DNA of 7,733 bases from Acetobacteraceae bacterium (GCA_947475475.1 CANJOG010000073.1:1-7733), one strand, 5' to 3'. Shown: positions 1 to 6,685, numbered from the stretch's first letter. Numbers and translations are program-made. The notes: a model not told the origin generated them from the letters alone.

Positions 1-2
1 GG

Positions 3-287
3 GTCCTGAGCCTAAGTAAGAATCCGTCCTCCTCGGCTGGAGATATCCAGGTCCGGTGGCTTCGTTCAACTTTCCTAAATAGCATTTGGATTCGCGATTT
101 CGATGATAAGGAAAATGCCCTCGGGAATGTAGAATTGTCGTTCTATGGAGACGTCAAAATGAACCCATCCATTCGGTTTGGAAAGTTAAGCTTCCAGATG
201 ATCGGAAGCCTCCACAGACAATTCGAATATCTCTGGAGCAGGTCGAGCCGAGATCAGCCATATTACCCAGGCATCACACCTAAGTAG
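3..287 (+). CDS. Unrecognised protein, C-terminal 94 codons (5' end outside window)
   Basis: The frame starting at base 3 is open for 94 codons and ends at TAG 285-287. It has no early start codon, so the gene must begin left of the window. The residues look protein-like: the segment around 16-32 is rich in W, L, I and F, a beta-like stretch LSFYGDV lies at about 45-51, and an amphipathic helix-like stretch LHRQFEYLWSRS lies at about 70-81, before a Pro/Tyr tail. G+C over bases 1-300 is about 46% by my count, far below the genes to the right, which suggests a separate, perhaps acquired, origin. I do not recognise the family. The F-x-x-L-W ending recalls the C-terminal helix of some bacterial regulator/effector proteins, but this is weak. 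A chance open frame of this length is possible but unlikely at this composition. Confidence 0.6.
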   Translation, partial: VLSLSKNPSSSAGDIQVRWLRSTFLNSIWIRDFDDKENALGNVELSFYGDVKMNPSIRFGKLSFQMIGSLHRQFEYLWSRSSRDQPYYPGITPK

Positions 288-336
288 TATATTCATTTTC
301 CCCAAAAAAAGGAGCTAACAGCCTACTGAAAAGGTT

Positions 337-353
337 CCCGATCTCGACTCGGG
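337..353 (+). other. Small hairpin downstream of the unknown gene tail
   Basis: CCCGA (337-341) pairs with TCGGG (349-353) around a 7-base loop, about 50 bases after the TAG of the left gene. There is no T run after it, so it is a poor intrinsic terminator. The 5-bp/7-base geometry resembles a tRNA T-arm, but the loop sequence (TCTCGAC) is wrong for one and no tRNA body surrounds it. Confidence 0.25.
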
Positions 354-393
354 CGCACCGGTTTCGATCGCACATAGGATTAACATCCCGTGG

Positions 394-401
394 TGACGTC
401 A
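394..401. promoter_or_regulatory. 8-bp palindrome, candidate operator
   Basis: TGACGTCA is a perfect palindrome lying 164 bases upstream of the first Mo hydroxylase gene, in non-coding DNA. A dimeric regulator could bind it, but one 8-bp palindrome is weak evidence and no regulator gene is in the window. Confidence 0.15.
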
Positions 402-564
402 GATGCGTGTGAACGCCCAACGGCTTGTATAGAAATCGATATCACCTGACACGCCCCATGTCCCGTCTCCCAAGGCACAGCCCAATGAGCCAAAGCCTGG
501 CTGGACTAGAATTTTCCACCCACTCCGGCATAGACTTGGCATCAAGAAAGTTGGGGAGGCCGCC

Positions 565-1041
565 ATGGCCAGTGTTGCCTTGCGCGTGAACGGGCGGAAC
601 TATTCGGTCGATGCCGATGATCCCGCTATGCCGCTGCTCTATGCCTTGCGCAATGAAATCGGGCTGAAAGGTCCGAAATTCGGCTGCGGGCTGGGGCAAT
701 GCGGGTCTTGCACGGTGATTGTGGATGGCCAGGCGACGCGGTCCTGCCAGCTCTCGATCAGCGATGCGCAGGGGCACGCCATCACGACGCTGGAAGGGTT
801 GGGCACGCCGGAGAAGCCGCATGTGGTGCAGGCGGCCTTTATCGCCGAGGCGGCGGCGCAATGTGGCTATTGCAGCAACGGCATGATGATGACGGCCAAG
901 GCGCTGTTGGATCGCACGCCCTCCCCCAGCGAGGCGGATGTGCGTGAGGCGCTGGCCAATAATCTCTGCCGCTGCGGCAGTCATGTGCGGGTGGTGCGTG
1001 CGGTGATGCGGGCTGCTGCCAATGCGAAGGCGGGAGGCTGA
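565..1041 (+). CDS. (2Fe-2S)-binding small subunit of a molybdenum hydroxylase (IorA / NdhS-like)
   Basis: This 158-residue protein is the electron-transfer subunit of a xanthine-dehydrogenase-family enzyme; it passes electrons from the molybdenum centre through two [2Fe-2S] clusters. The N-terminal plant-ferredoxin-like domain carries C41, C46, C49 (in CGLGQCGSC) and C61. The C-terminal helical domain carries C100 and C103 (QCGYC) and C135 and C137 (CRC). All eight cluster ligands are present, and the length is normal for the family. The ATG at 565 follows a strong Shine-Dalgarno GGGGAGG at 553-559 with 5-base spacing. The gene has no signal peptide of its own. The next gene, one base downstream, encodes the catalytic partner and carries a Tat signal, so this subunit probably travels with it. 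The substrate cannot be read from this subunit; isoquinoline 1-oxidoreductase, nicotinate dehydrogenase and aldehyde oxidoreductase small subunits all look alike. Confidence 0.93.
   Translation: MASVALRVNGRNYSVDADDPAMPLLYALRNEIGLKGPKFGCGLGQCGSCTVIVDGQATRSCQLSISDAQGHAITTLEGLGTPEKPHVVQAAFIAEAAAQCGYCSNGMMMTAKALLDRTPSPSEADVREALANNLCRCGSHVRVVRAVMRAAANAKAGG
1032..1037 (+). promoter_or_regulatory. Ribosome binding site deciding the start of the large subunit
   Basis: GGGAGG lies 5 bases before the ATG at 1043. It overlaps the last codons of the small-subunit gene. This favours 1043 over the in-frame ATG at 1022, which would overlap the upstream gene by 20 bases and put extra charged residues before the Tat signal. 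Confidence 0.7.
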
Positions 1042-1042
1042 G

Positions 1043-3235
1043 ATGAACGCAATGTCCCTCTCCCGGCGTTCCTTGTTCCGCGCGGCCTCCGGGCTGGTTG
1101 TCGCCGTGGCGCTGCCGCGTGCCGGCTCCGCACAGGCTGTTGCCAAGACGCTGGATCGCTCCCGCATCGATGCGTTTCTCGCCATCGGGCCGGACGGCAT
1201 CGTGACGCTGTATTCCGGCAAGGTTGATCTCGGCACCGGGGCGCGTGCCGCGTTCCGGCAATTGGTGGCCGAGGAATTGCGCGTCTCGCCGGCAAAGATC
1301 GTGCTGGTGGAAGGCGATTCGGCGACCACGCCGGATCAGGGGCCGACCGCGGGCAGCACCGGGATTACCGTGGGCGGGACGGAATTCCGCCGTGCGGCGG
1401 CCAGTGCGCGCGACGCGCTGATTGGTCTTGCCGCTGAGCGCCTGAAACTTCCTGCCGCTGAACTGGAAGCCGTGGATGGCGCGGTGCGGCCACGCGCCGG
1501 GGGTGCTTCGGTGGAGTATGCGGCGCTGATCGGCACCGGACGGATCGAGGCGAAGCTCGATGCCAATGCGAGACTGACGCCACCGGAAGAGTGGAAATAT
1601 CTCGGGAAATCGCTGGCGCGGCCGGACCTGCCAGCGAAGCTCACTGGCCAGCACGTCTATGTCCATGATTTCCGCCTGCCGAACATGCTGCATGGGCGGG
1701 TGATCCGGCAGCCTTCCGTCGGTGCTGAGCTGGTCTCGGTGGATATCGCCTCGATCGCGGATATTCCGGGCATTGTGCGTGTGGTGCGGATGCGCAATTT
1801 CCTCGGCGTGGTGGCGCGCACGGAATGGGGCGCGGTTCGGGCGGCGAAGGCGCTCGCTGTGAGCTGGAAAGAGACGCCCAGCCTGCCCGGTTCGGAGAAA
1901 CTCGCCGCCCATGCGCGCGGAACCGCGATTCTGCGTGATGAGGTGATCGCCGAGCGCGGCAATGCGGCTGAGGCGCTATCGGGTGCCAATGTGCTGAAAG
2001 CGACCTATTACTGGCCGGCGCAGGCGCATGCCTCGATGGGTCCATCCTGTGCAGTGGCCGATATGCAGGAAGATGGCGGCACGATCTGGAGCGCCAGCCA
2101 GGCGACGCATCGCCTGGCGCGCAACTTCCCTGCCCTGCTCGGCATGAAAGACGGCAGCATCGCGGTGAATTACCTCGATGGCGCCGGCTGCTATGGCACG
2201 AACGGGCATGACGATGTCTCGCTCGATGCGGCGTTGCTGTCGCGGGCGGCGCGGCAGCCGGTGCGGGTGCAATGGTCGCGCGAGGATGAGCTGGTCTGGG
2301 AGCCGAAAGGCCCGCCGCAATTGCTCGATCTGCGAGGCGCCGTGGCGGAAGGGCGCATTGCCGCCTGGGAGACGCGGACCTGGCTGCCGGCGAATACGCC
2401 AAATCTACCGTCGATTCCGCTGATTGCTGCTGACGCGGCCGGGCTGGATCAGAAGCAGGGTCATTCGGCTGGGCTGATGGCGGGCAATTGCGATCCGCCG
2501 TACGAGGTGCCGGCGCTGCGCGCGGTGGCGCATTGGGTGAAATCGACGCCGCTGCGGTCGTCGAATTTGCGGGCGCCTGGCAAGGTCGGCAATGTGTTCG
2601 CGGTGGAGAGTTTCACCGATGAACTCGCGGCCGTCGCTGGTGCCGATCCGCTGGCTTTCCGTCTCGCCCAATTGAAGCTGCCGCGCGGCCATGACGTGTT
2701 GCGGCGCGTGGCGGCGATGATGGACTGGGAGGCGCGTCCTTCGCCGGCCACGCGCACTCCCGGCGCCGTGATGAAAGGGCGTGGAATCGCGTATTGCCAT
2801 TACAAGCAGGCGGAGAATTTTGTCGCCCTTGGCGCCGAAGTGGAAGTTGAGCGCAACGGCGCGCTGCGCGTCGTGCGGATGGTCTGCGCGCATGATGGCG
2901 GCATGTCGGTCAATCCCGATGCAGTGCGCGCGCAGGTGGAAGGCAATATCATCCAGACGCTGAGCCGGACTTTGTTCGAGGAAGTCACCTTTGATACGAC
3001 GCGCGTGACGAGCGCGGATTGGAACTCCTATCCGATTCTCCGCTTTACCGATATGCCGAAAATCGAGATCGAGTTGATGGACCGGCCGCGAGACCGGCCC
3101 TTCGGTGCGGGCGAAGCAGCCTCGGCGCCGGTGGGGGCCGCGATCGGCAATGCGATTTTCGATGCGACCGGCGTGCGGTTGCGCGAGGCACCGTTTACCG
3201 AGGCGCGGTTGAAGGCGGCGTTGGCGGGGGCATGA
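1043..3235 (+). CDS. Molybdopterin-binding large subunit of a Tat-exported Mo hydroxylase (IorB-like)
   Basis: This is the catalytic subunit (730 residues from the ATG at 1043) of a xanthine-dehydrogenase-family hydroxylase, which inserts oxygen from water into a substrate at a Mo-pterin centre. A twin-arginine signal is visible: SRRSLF at 7-12, a hydrophobic stretch, and a likely cut after AQA (about 30-32). The following domain has the DQGPTAGSTG and GGTEFRRAA signatures (about 98-119) typical of the IorB/nicotinate-dehydrogenase branch, which carries an extra N-terminal module. Cofactor-domain motifs are ASQATHR (351-357), GAGCYGTNGHDD (380-391), WSREDE (411-416) and NLRAPGKVGN...FAVESFTDELA (508-529). 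The conserved active-site Glu near the C-terminus is E691 in FGAGEAASAP. The motif typical of CO dehydrogenase (AYxCSFR) is absent. Start choice: the Shine-Dalgarno 5 bases upstream and the Tat signal both fit 1043. The substrate is unknown; an N-heterocycle or an aldehyde is likely by family. No FAD subunit or cytochrome c gene adjoins it. Confidence 0.92.
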   Translation: MNAMSLSRRSLFRAASGLVVAVALPRAGSAQAVAKTLDRSRIDAFLAIGPDGIVTLYSGKVDLGTGARAAFRQLVAEELRVSPAKIVLVEGDSATTPDQGPTAGSTGITVGGTEFRRAAASARDALIGLAAERLKLPAAELEAVDGAVRPRAGGASVEYAALIGTGRIEAKLDANARLTPPEEWKYLGKSLARPDLPAKLTGQHVYVHDFRLPNMLHGRVIRQPSVGAELVSVDIASIADIPGIVRVVRMRNFLGVVARTEWGAVRAAKALAVSWKETPSLPGSEKLAAHARGTAILRDEVIAERGNAAEALSGANVLKATYYWPAQAHASMGPSCAVADMQEDGGTIWSASQATHRLARNFPALLGMKDGSIAVNYLDGAGCYGTNGHDDVSLDAALLSRAARQPVRVQWSREDELVWEPKGPPQLLDLRGAVAEGRIAAWETRTWLPANTPNLPSIPLIAADAAGLDQKQGHSAGLMAGNCDPPYEVPALRAVAHWVKSTPLRSSNLRAPGKVGNVFAVESFTDELAAVAGADPLAFRLAQLKLPRGHDVLRRVAAMMDWEARPSPATRTPGAVMKGRGIAYCHYKQAENFVALGAEVEVERNGALRVVRMVCAHDGGMSVNPDAVRAQVEGNIIQTLSRTLFEEVTFDTTRVTSADWNSYPILRFTDMPKIEIELMDRPRDRPFGAGEAASAPVGAAIGNAIFDATGVRLREAPFTEARLKAALAGA

Positions 3236-3258
3236 CGTCTCGGGTGATGTGAGGAGAT

Positions 3259-3278
3259 GGGGTGCCCCACGGCACCCC
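3259..3278 (+). terminator. Terminator-like hairpin after the Mo hydroxylase operon
   Basis: GGGGTGCC (3259-3266) pairs perfectly with GGCACCCC (3271-3278) around a CCAC loop, 23 bases after the large-subunit stop. Only TTCCT follows, so the U tract is weak. This is the most likely end of the two-gene transcript, although read-through into the flavoenzyme gene is possible. Confidence 0.6.
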
Positions 3279-3308
3279 TTCCTAAGCCGGTGTGTTGCGT
3301 GGGGTGCT
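3271..3308 (+). promoter_or_regulatory. Alternative hairpin competing with the terminator (attenuator-like)
   Basis: The 3' arm of the terminator hairpin (GGCACCCC, 3271-3278) can also pair with GGGGTGCT at 3301-3308 (seven Watson-Crick pairs plus one G-U, 22-base loop). GGGGTGC thus occurs twice, at 3259-3265 and 3301-3307, and both copies compete for the same partner. This is the layout of a terminator/antiterminator switch upstream of the flavoenzyme gene, but no switch ligand or leader peptide is evident and the repeat could be chance. Confidence 0.2.
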
Positions 3309-3357
3309 CCCGCGTGTGATCATTGCGCCCATGGCGGCTTCCTGGTGCCGCGACGCT

Positions 3358-3363
3358 GGGGGA
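3358..3363 (+). promoter_or_regulatory. Ribosome binding site deciding the GTG start of the flavoenzyme
   Basis: GGGGGA lies 7 bases before the GTG at 3371. The reading frame is open further upstream to a TTG at 3323, but that start has no ribosome binding site, and family homology begins only with FDALFEPLQIG, just after the GTG. Confidence 0.6.
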
Positions 3364-3370
3364 TACGCAC

Positions 3371-5347
3371 GTGAACGATACTGTCTTTGCCGGCTCGCAT
3401 TTCGACGCGCTGTTCGAACCGTTGCAGATCGGGCCAATGGCGGTTAAGAGCCGGGTGATGTCGCCGCCGCATTTCTCGGCGATTGGCAATCTCTGGGGAT
3501 CGGACAAGGACGCCGAAAAGACGCTGGCCTATTGGAACCGGCGGTTCGAGAGCGGCGTCGGGCTGATCATCGTCACCGGGCGCCTCGCGCATCATTTCAT
3601 TCCCGGCTTTGAGCCGACCGGCATGAGTGCGGATACGCTGGGCTTCTTCCGCCTGCCTTACTGGAAGGACCGCGCGCGCGCCTTCCGCGATGCGGCACAC
3701 AAGCACGGCGTGAAGGTTGGCTGCCAGATGACGATGATCGGCAATCATCCCAACGCGGCCTCGCGCCGGCTGAGTTCGCCGGCCTTCAATACCGCCCCGC
3801 ATATCATGACGCGCGAGGATATTGCCCGCACGGTCGACGAATATCGCTGGTCTGCGCGGCAAGCTAAGGAAGCCGGACTCGATGCGATTGAGGTGCATGC
3901 CAATCATGACGATATTTTGCAGTATTTCTTCTCGCCGCTGACCAATGAGCGCGATGATGAGTATGGCGGGTCACTGGAAAATCGCTGCCGCTTCACGGTG
4001 GAAATGCTGCGGGCGATGCGCGATGAGGTCGGTCCGGATATGGCGATCGGCGTGCGGATGAACATGGCGGAGCACGCGCCGGAGGGGTACGATCTGCACG
4101 GCGGTCTGGCGATTGCGCGGCATTTGCAGGATACCGGGCTGGTGGATTTCATCCATGCGGTGATGGGCACGCCCTGGGGAAATCCTTCTTATGTACAGCC
4201 GCATTTCTACAAGACCGGCCAATGGGCTGACATGGCGGGAAGCTTCAAGCAGGGGCTGACTGTGCCGGTGATCCATACCGGACTGGTGAAGGACCCGGTG
4301 GTGGCGGCACGGATTATTGGCGCCGGACAGGCCGATATGGTCGGCATCGCGCGCGGCTTCATCGCCGATGCGGATATTCTCACCAAGGCGAAGCAGGGCC
4401 GCGTCGCCGATATCCGCCCTTGCGTGGGCTGCAATGATTGCATCAGCCGGCGCTACAACGAGAATTTGCCGTTTGGCTGCGCGGTCAATCCGCATACGGT
4501 CAATGAGATCGACGGACCATGGCCGGTGGCCGCGGTGAAGAAGCGCCTGCTCGTGGTGGGCGGCGGGCCAGCGGGGATGGAACTGGCGGCACTTGCGCGC
4601 GAAAGCGGGCATGACGTGGCGCTGTGGGAGGCAACTGGCGCACTCGGAGGTCAGCTCGCCGTCGCGGCGCGGGCGCCGGATCATGGGCGCTATGGCGAGT
4701 ATCTCGACTGGCAGCGCGCCCGGCTGGCACGGCTCGGAGTCGATATTCGGCTGAACCGGACAGCAACTGTTGAGAACGTCCTGGCCGAGACTGCCGATAT
4801 GGTGGCAGTGGCGACCGGTGCTGTTGGCCGCCGGCCAAGCGAGATCGCCGGGGCGCAGGATGCACGCGTGCTGGAGGCGCAGGACGTGCTGATGGAACGC
4901 GCGGTGCCCGGCAAGCGCGTGCTGGTGGTGGCGATGGATGACGGTCTACCGCCGCTGGCACTCGCTGACTTCCTCTCGGCACGCGGCCATGAAGTGACGC
5001 TGATCTATGGAACATCAGCGCCCGCACAAACCATGGGCCGCTATATCGTCGGTGCGCCATTCGGCAAGCTCGATGCGCAGGGCGTGAAGTTTCGCATCAT
5101 GGAGCAGGTGATGCGGATTGAACCAGGCGTGGTGACGGTGCGGCATTCCTATTCGCTGGTGGAGCGGACAATCACCGATGTCGATAGCGTGGTGCTCTCC
5201 TGCGGCGGTGTCGCACAGAGCGCGCTCTATGACACGCTGAAGGACAAGCGGCCGGGCGTGCATATTCTCGGCGATGCCTATGCGCCGCGGAAACTCACCT
5301 TTGCCACACGGCAGGCTTTTGCATTGGCGAAGATTCTGAACGTGTAG
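3371..5347 (+). CDS. FMN/[4Fe-4S]/FAD-domain oxidoreductase of the trimethylamine dehydrogenase / 2,4-dienoyl-CoA reductase superfamily
   Basis: From GTG 3371 this gives 658 residues, slightly shorter than trimethylamine dehydrogenase (about 730) and close to bacterial dienoyl-CoA reductase (about 670). Residues about 10-345 form an Old-Yellow-Enzyme-like FMN barrel: LFEPLQIGP near 14-22, a His pair H176/H179 in VHANH, then SPLTNERDDEYGGSLENR at 188-205. The cluster ligands are C351, C354, C357 and C370; the CxxC-x2-C-x12-C spacing is that of trimethylamine dehydrogenase rather than of dienoyl-CoA reductase. An FAD/ADP-type Rossmann motif VVGGGPAG lies at 395-402 and a C-terminal ILGDAYAPR at 632-640. 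The second nucleotide-binding site is degenerate (VVAMDDGLPPLA, 519-530), also as in trimethylamine dehydrogenase, so NAD(P)H use is doubtful and an electron-transfer flavoprotein is a plausible acceptor. The cysteine that holds FMN covalently in trimethylamine dehydrogenase is replaced by F35 (PPHF). Possible roles are N-demethylation (as for DgcA- or stachydrine-type enzymes) or ene reduction; the substrate is unknown. Confidence 0.88.
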   Translation: MNDTVFAGSHFDALFEPLQIGPMAVKSRVMSPPHFSAIGNLWGSDKDAEKTLAYWNRRFESGVGLIIVTGRLAHHFIPGFEPTGMSADTLGFFRLPYWKDRARAFRDAAHKHGVKVGCQMTMIGNHPNAASRRLSSPAFNTAPHIMTREDIARTVDEYRWSARQAKEAGLDAIEVHANHDDILQYFFSPLTNERDDEYGGSLENRCRFTVEMLRAMRDEVGPDMAIGVRMNMAEHAPEGYDLHGGLAIARHLQDTGLVDFIHAVMGTPWGNPSYVQPHFYKTGQWADMAGSFKQGLTVPVIHTGLVKDPVVAARIIGAGQADMVGIARGFIADADILTKAKQGRVADIRPCVGCNDCISRRYNENLPFGCAVNPHTVNEIDGPWPVAAVKKRLLVVGGGPAGMELAALARESGHDVALWEATGALGGQLAVAARAPDHGRYGEYLDWQRARLARLGVDIRLNRTATVENVLAETADMVAVATGAVGRRPSEIAGAQDARVLEAQDVLMERAVPGKRVLVVAMDDGLPPLALADFLSARGHEVTLIYGTSAPAQTMGRYIVGAPFGKLDAQGVKFRIMEQVMRIEPGVVTVRHSYSLVERTITDVDSVVLSCGGVAQSALYDTLKDKRPGVHILGDAYAPRKLTFATRQAFALAKILNV

Positions 5348-5350
5348 GGA

Positions 5351-5365
5351 GGCGGCTCAGCCGCC
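5351..5365. terminator. Hairpin between convergent genes, shared 3' end
   Basis: GGCGGC (5351-5356) and GCCGCC (5360-5365) form a perfect 6-bp stem with a 3-base loop. The loop is the TGA stop codon of the minus-strand gene. The hairpin sits 4 bases after the plus-strand stop, so it could end both transcripts, but neither side has a T run. Confidence 0.4.
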
Positions 5366-6679
5366 ATCATCCTCGCCGGTTGCGACTTCCTCGCGCGAGG
5401 CCTGGGCGCGGGAGACGCGGCGGCCTTCCATTTCGAGAACTTCGAAGCGCCAGCTGCCAAAGACGATGCGGTCACCAACACGTGGCACGCGGCGCAGCAA
5501 GGCGAGCAGTAGGCCGCCCAGTGTGTGATAGCTGCCCTCAGACGGAAGGTCGGGGAGTTGCAGGCGGGATTTCAGCTCGTCGACCGGCATCATGCCGTCC
5601 AGCGTCACTTCGGAGGGCATCTCGCCGCCGACTTCGCCCTCGCCGTCCGGATGGTCGAACTCGGCCGTCTCGCCGCCGACAATGGCTTCGAGCACGTCCG
5701 ACGCACTGACCACGCCTTCGAAACTGCCATATTCGTCCATCACCAAAGCGAGGCCGAGCGGGTCCGATTTTAGCCGGTCCAGCGCATCCAGCGCGCTGAC
5801 CGTGTCGGGAATGACCATGGGCTGGCGCAGGCTGGCGGAGATGGAGAGATCGCCGCCATCGAGGATGCGGTTGAGCAGGTCCTTGGCCTGGACAACGCCG
5901 ACGACATTATCGACCGAGCCCTCGCAGACGACGATGCGCGAATGCGGGGCCGATTTCAGCGCGGCGACGATATCTCGTTTGGAATCCGTGCGATCCACCC
6001 AGGCAAGTTCGTTACGTGGCGTCATGATGGCGCGCACCGGCTTGTCAGCCAGGCGGAGCACGCGCTCGATCATGTCGCGCTCTTCGGACTCCAGCACGCC
6101 GGCCTGGGCGCCCTCGGCGAGCAGTGCCTTCAGCTCCTCCTCGGTCACGCCCTGGCGCTTGGAGCCGGAGAGTCCGAGGATTCGCAGCACGAGGCCCGAG
6201 GAAATGCCAAGCAGCCAGACCGCGGGGGCGGAGAAGCGCGCGGTCCAGGCGATCGGGCGGGCCACCCAGGCGGCAATGCGCTCGGAATGGCGGAGCGCCA
6301 TCTGCTTGGGCACGAGTTCGCCAAGCACCAGGGTCAGGTAGGTGATCAGCACGACGACAATGGCGAGCGAGATGGTCTCGGCGAAGGGGCCGATATAGGC
6401 GATCTCGGCAATGCTCGGCTGGAGGCTGGCGGCAAGATGGGAGCCGCCGAACACGCCGGCGAGGATGCTGACCAGGGTGATGCCGACCTGGACGGTGGGC
6501 AGGAAATGCTGCGGGTCTTCGGCCAGACGGCGGGCGATGCCAGCGCCGGGCACGCCCTCGCGCTCCAGCACGGCCAGGCGGGCGCGGCGGGCGGAGACCA
6601 AAGCGAGCTCGCTCATGGCGAACAGGCCATTGAGCAGGATGAGCAGGAGGACGACGAGAATTTCGATCAGCGCTGTCAT
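5357..6679 (-). CDS. CNNM/CorC-type membrane protein (DUF21 + CBS pair + CorC/HlyC domain)
   Basis: This 440-residue inner-membrane protein belongs to the CNNM family (annotated variously as hemolysin-family protein, TlyC or CorC/HlyC transporter), linked to magnesium or other divalent-cation transport. The DUF21 membrane domain (about 1-175) has NGLFAMSELALVSARRAR at 17-34 and GELVPKQMALRHSER at 120-134, with hydrophobic segments at about 4-24, 62-80, 100-122 and 138-170. Two CBS domains follow (about 215-275 and 283-338), including MDEYGSFEGVVS at 314-325, a strongly conserved stretch. A CorC/HlyC domain ends the protein (about 350-425), then an acidic tail. The domain set is complete and the length is normal. 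The ATG at 6679 has no well-placed Shine-Dalgarno (an AGAGG lies about 15 bases upstream), but a promoter-like pair suggests leaderless translation. It is convergent with the flavoenzyme and divergent from the DUF3429 gene, so functional linkage to either is doubtful. Confidence 0.93.
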   Translation of the reverse strand: MTALIEILVVLLLILLNGLFAMSELALVSARRARLAVLEREGVPGAGIARRLAEDPQHFLPTVQVGITLVSILAGVFGGSHLAASLQPSIAEIAYIGPFAETISLAIVVVLITYLTLVLGELVPKQMALRHSERIAAWVARPIAWTARFSAPAVWLLGISSGLVLRILGLSGSKRQGVTEEELKALLAEGAQAGVLESEERDMIERVLRLADKPVRAIMTPRNELAWVDRTDSKRDIVAALKSAPHSRIVVCEGSVDNVVGVVQAKDLLNRILDGGDLSISASLRQPMVIPDTVSALDALDRLKSDPLGLALVMDEYGSFEGVVSASDVLEAIVGGETAEFDHPDGEGEVGGEMPSEVTLDGMMPVDELKSRLQLPDLPSEGSYHTLGGLLLALLRRVPRVGDRIVFGSWRFEVLEMEGRRVSRAQASREEVATGEDDGG

Positions 6680-6685
6680 ACGCCG

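Larger units (their letters stand above)
288..564. other. Non-coding spacer between the unknown gene tail and the Mo hydroxylase operon
   Basis: I see no gene in this 277-base stretch. Its G+C is intermediate (about 52-55% per 60-base row), between the AT-richer left edge and the GC-rich operon. It contains an A7 run at 304-310, a 5-bp hairpin at 337-353, the 8-bp palindrome TGACGTCA at 394-401, and a possible -10-like TAGAAT at 507-512 that lacks a convincing -35. The promoter of the oxidoreductase operon should lie here, but I cannot place it with confidence. Confidence 0.5.

Noticed and set aside
11..287. Direct repeat CCTAAGTA at 11-18 and 279-286
   Set aside because: An 8-base match within a coding stretch, with no inverted ends or transposase sequence; most likely chance.
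331..360. Possible tRNA 3' end or attachment site (5-bp stem with 7-base loop)
   Set aside because: The loop lacks the TTCGA-type sequence, no matching acceptor, anticodon or D arms can be built around it, and no CCA end or integrase gene is present.
537..553. Sigma-54-like promoter (TGGCAT ... G) before the small subunit
   Set aside because: The -12 GC element is not matched, and the start of transcription would fall almost on the ATG and past the ribosome binding site.
442..1329. Long open frame of 295 codons on the minus strand
   Set aside because: It lies opposite the small subunit and the start of the large subunit, both of which have clear family motifs; such antisense frames are common in GC-rich genes, and its residues are Arg/Pro/Ala-rich without domains.
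839..1912. 357-codon open frame on the minus strand
   Set aside because: Antisense shadow of the Mo hydroxylase genes; its composition is His/Arg/Pro-rich, with no recognisable motif.
1043..3235. Aerobic carbon monoxide dehydrogenase large subunit
   Set aside because: The CoxL active-site loop AYxCSFR is missing, the protein has the extra N-terminal module and Tat signal of the IorB branch, and no medium FAD subunit is present.
3331..3450. Possible short leader ORF beginning with ATG at 3331 and overlapping the flavoenzyme start in another frame
   Set aside because: It has no ribosome binding site, no conserved-looking sequence, and is easily explained by the open frames of GC-rich DNA.
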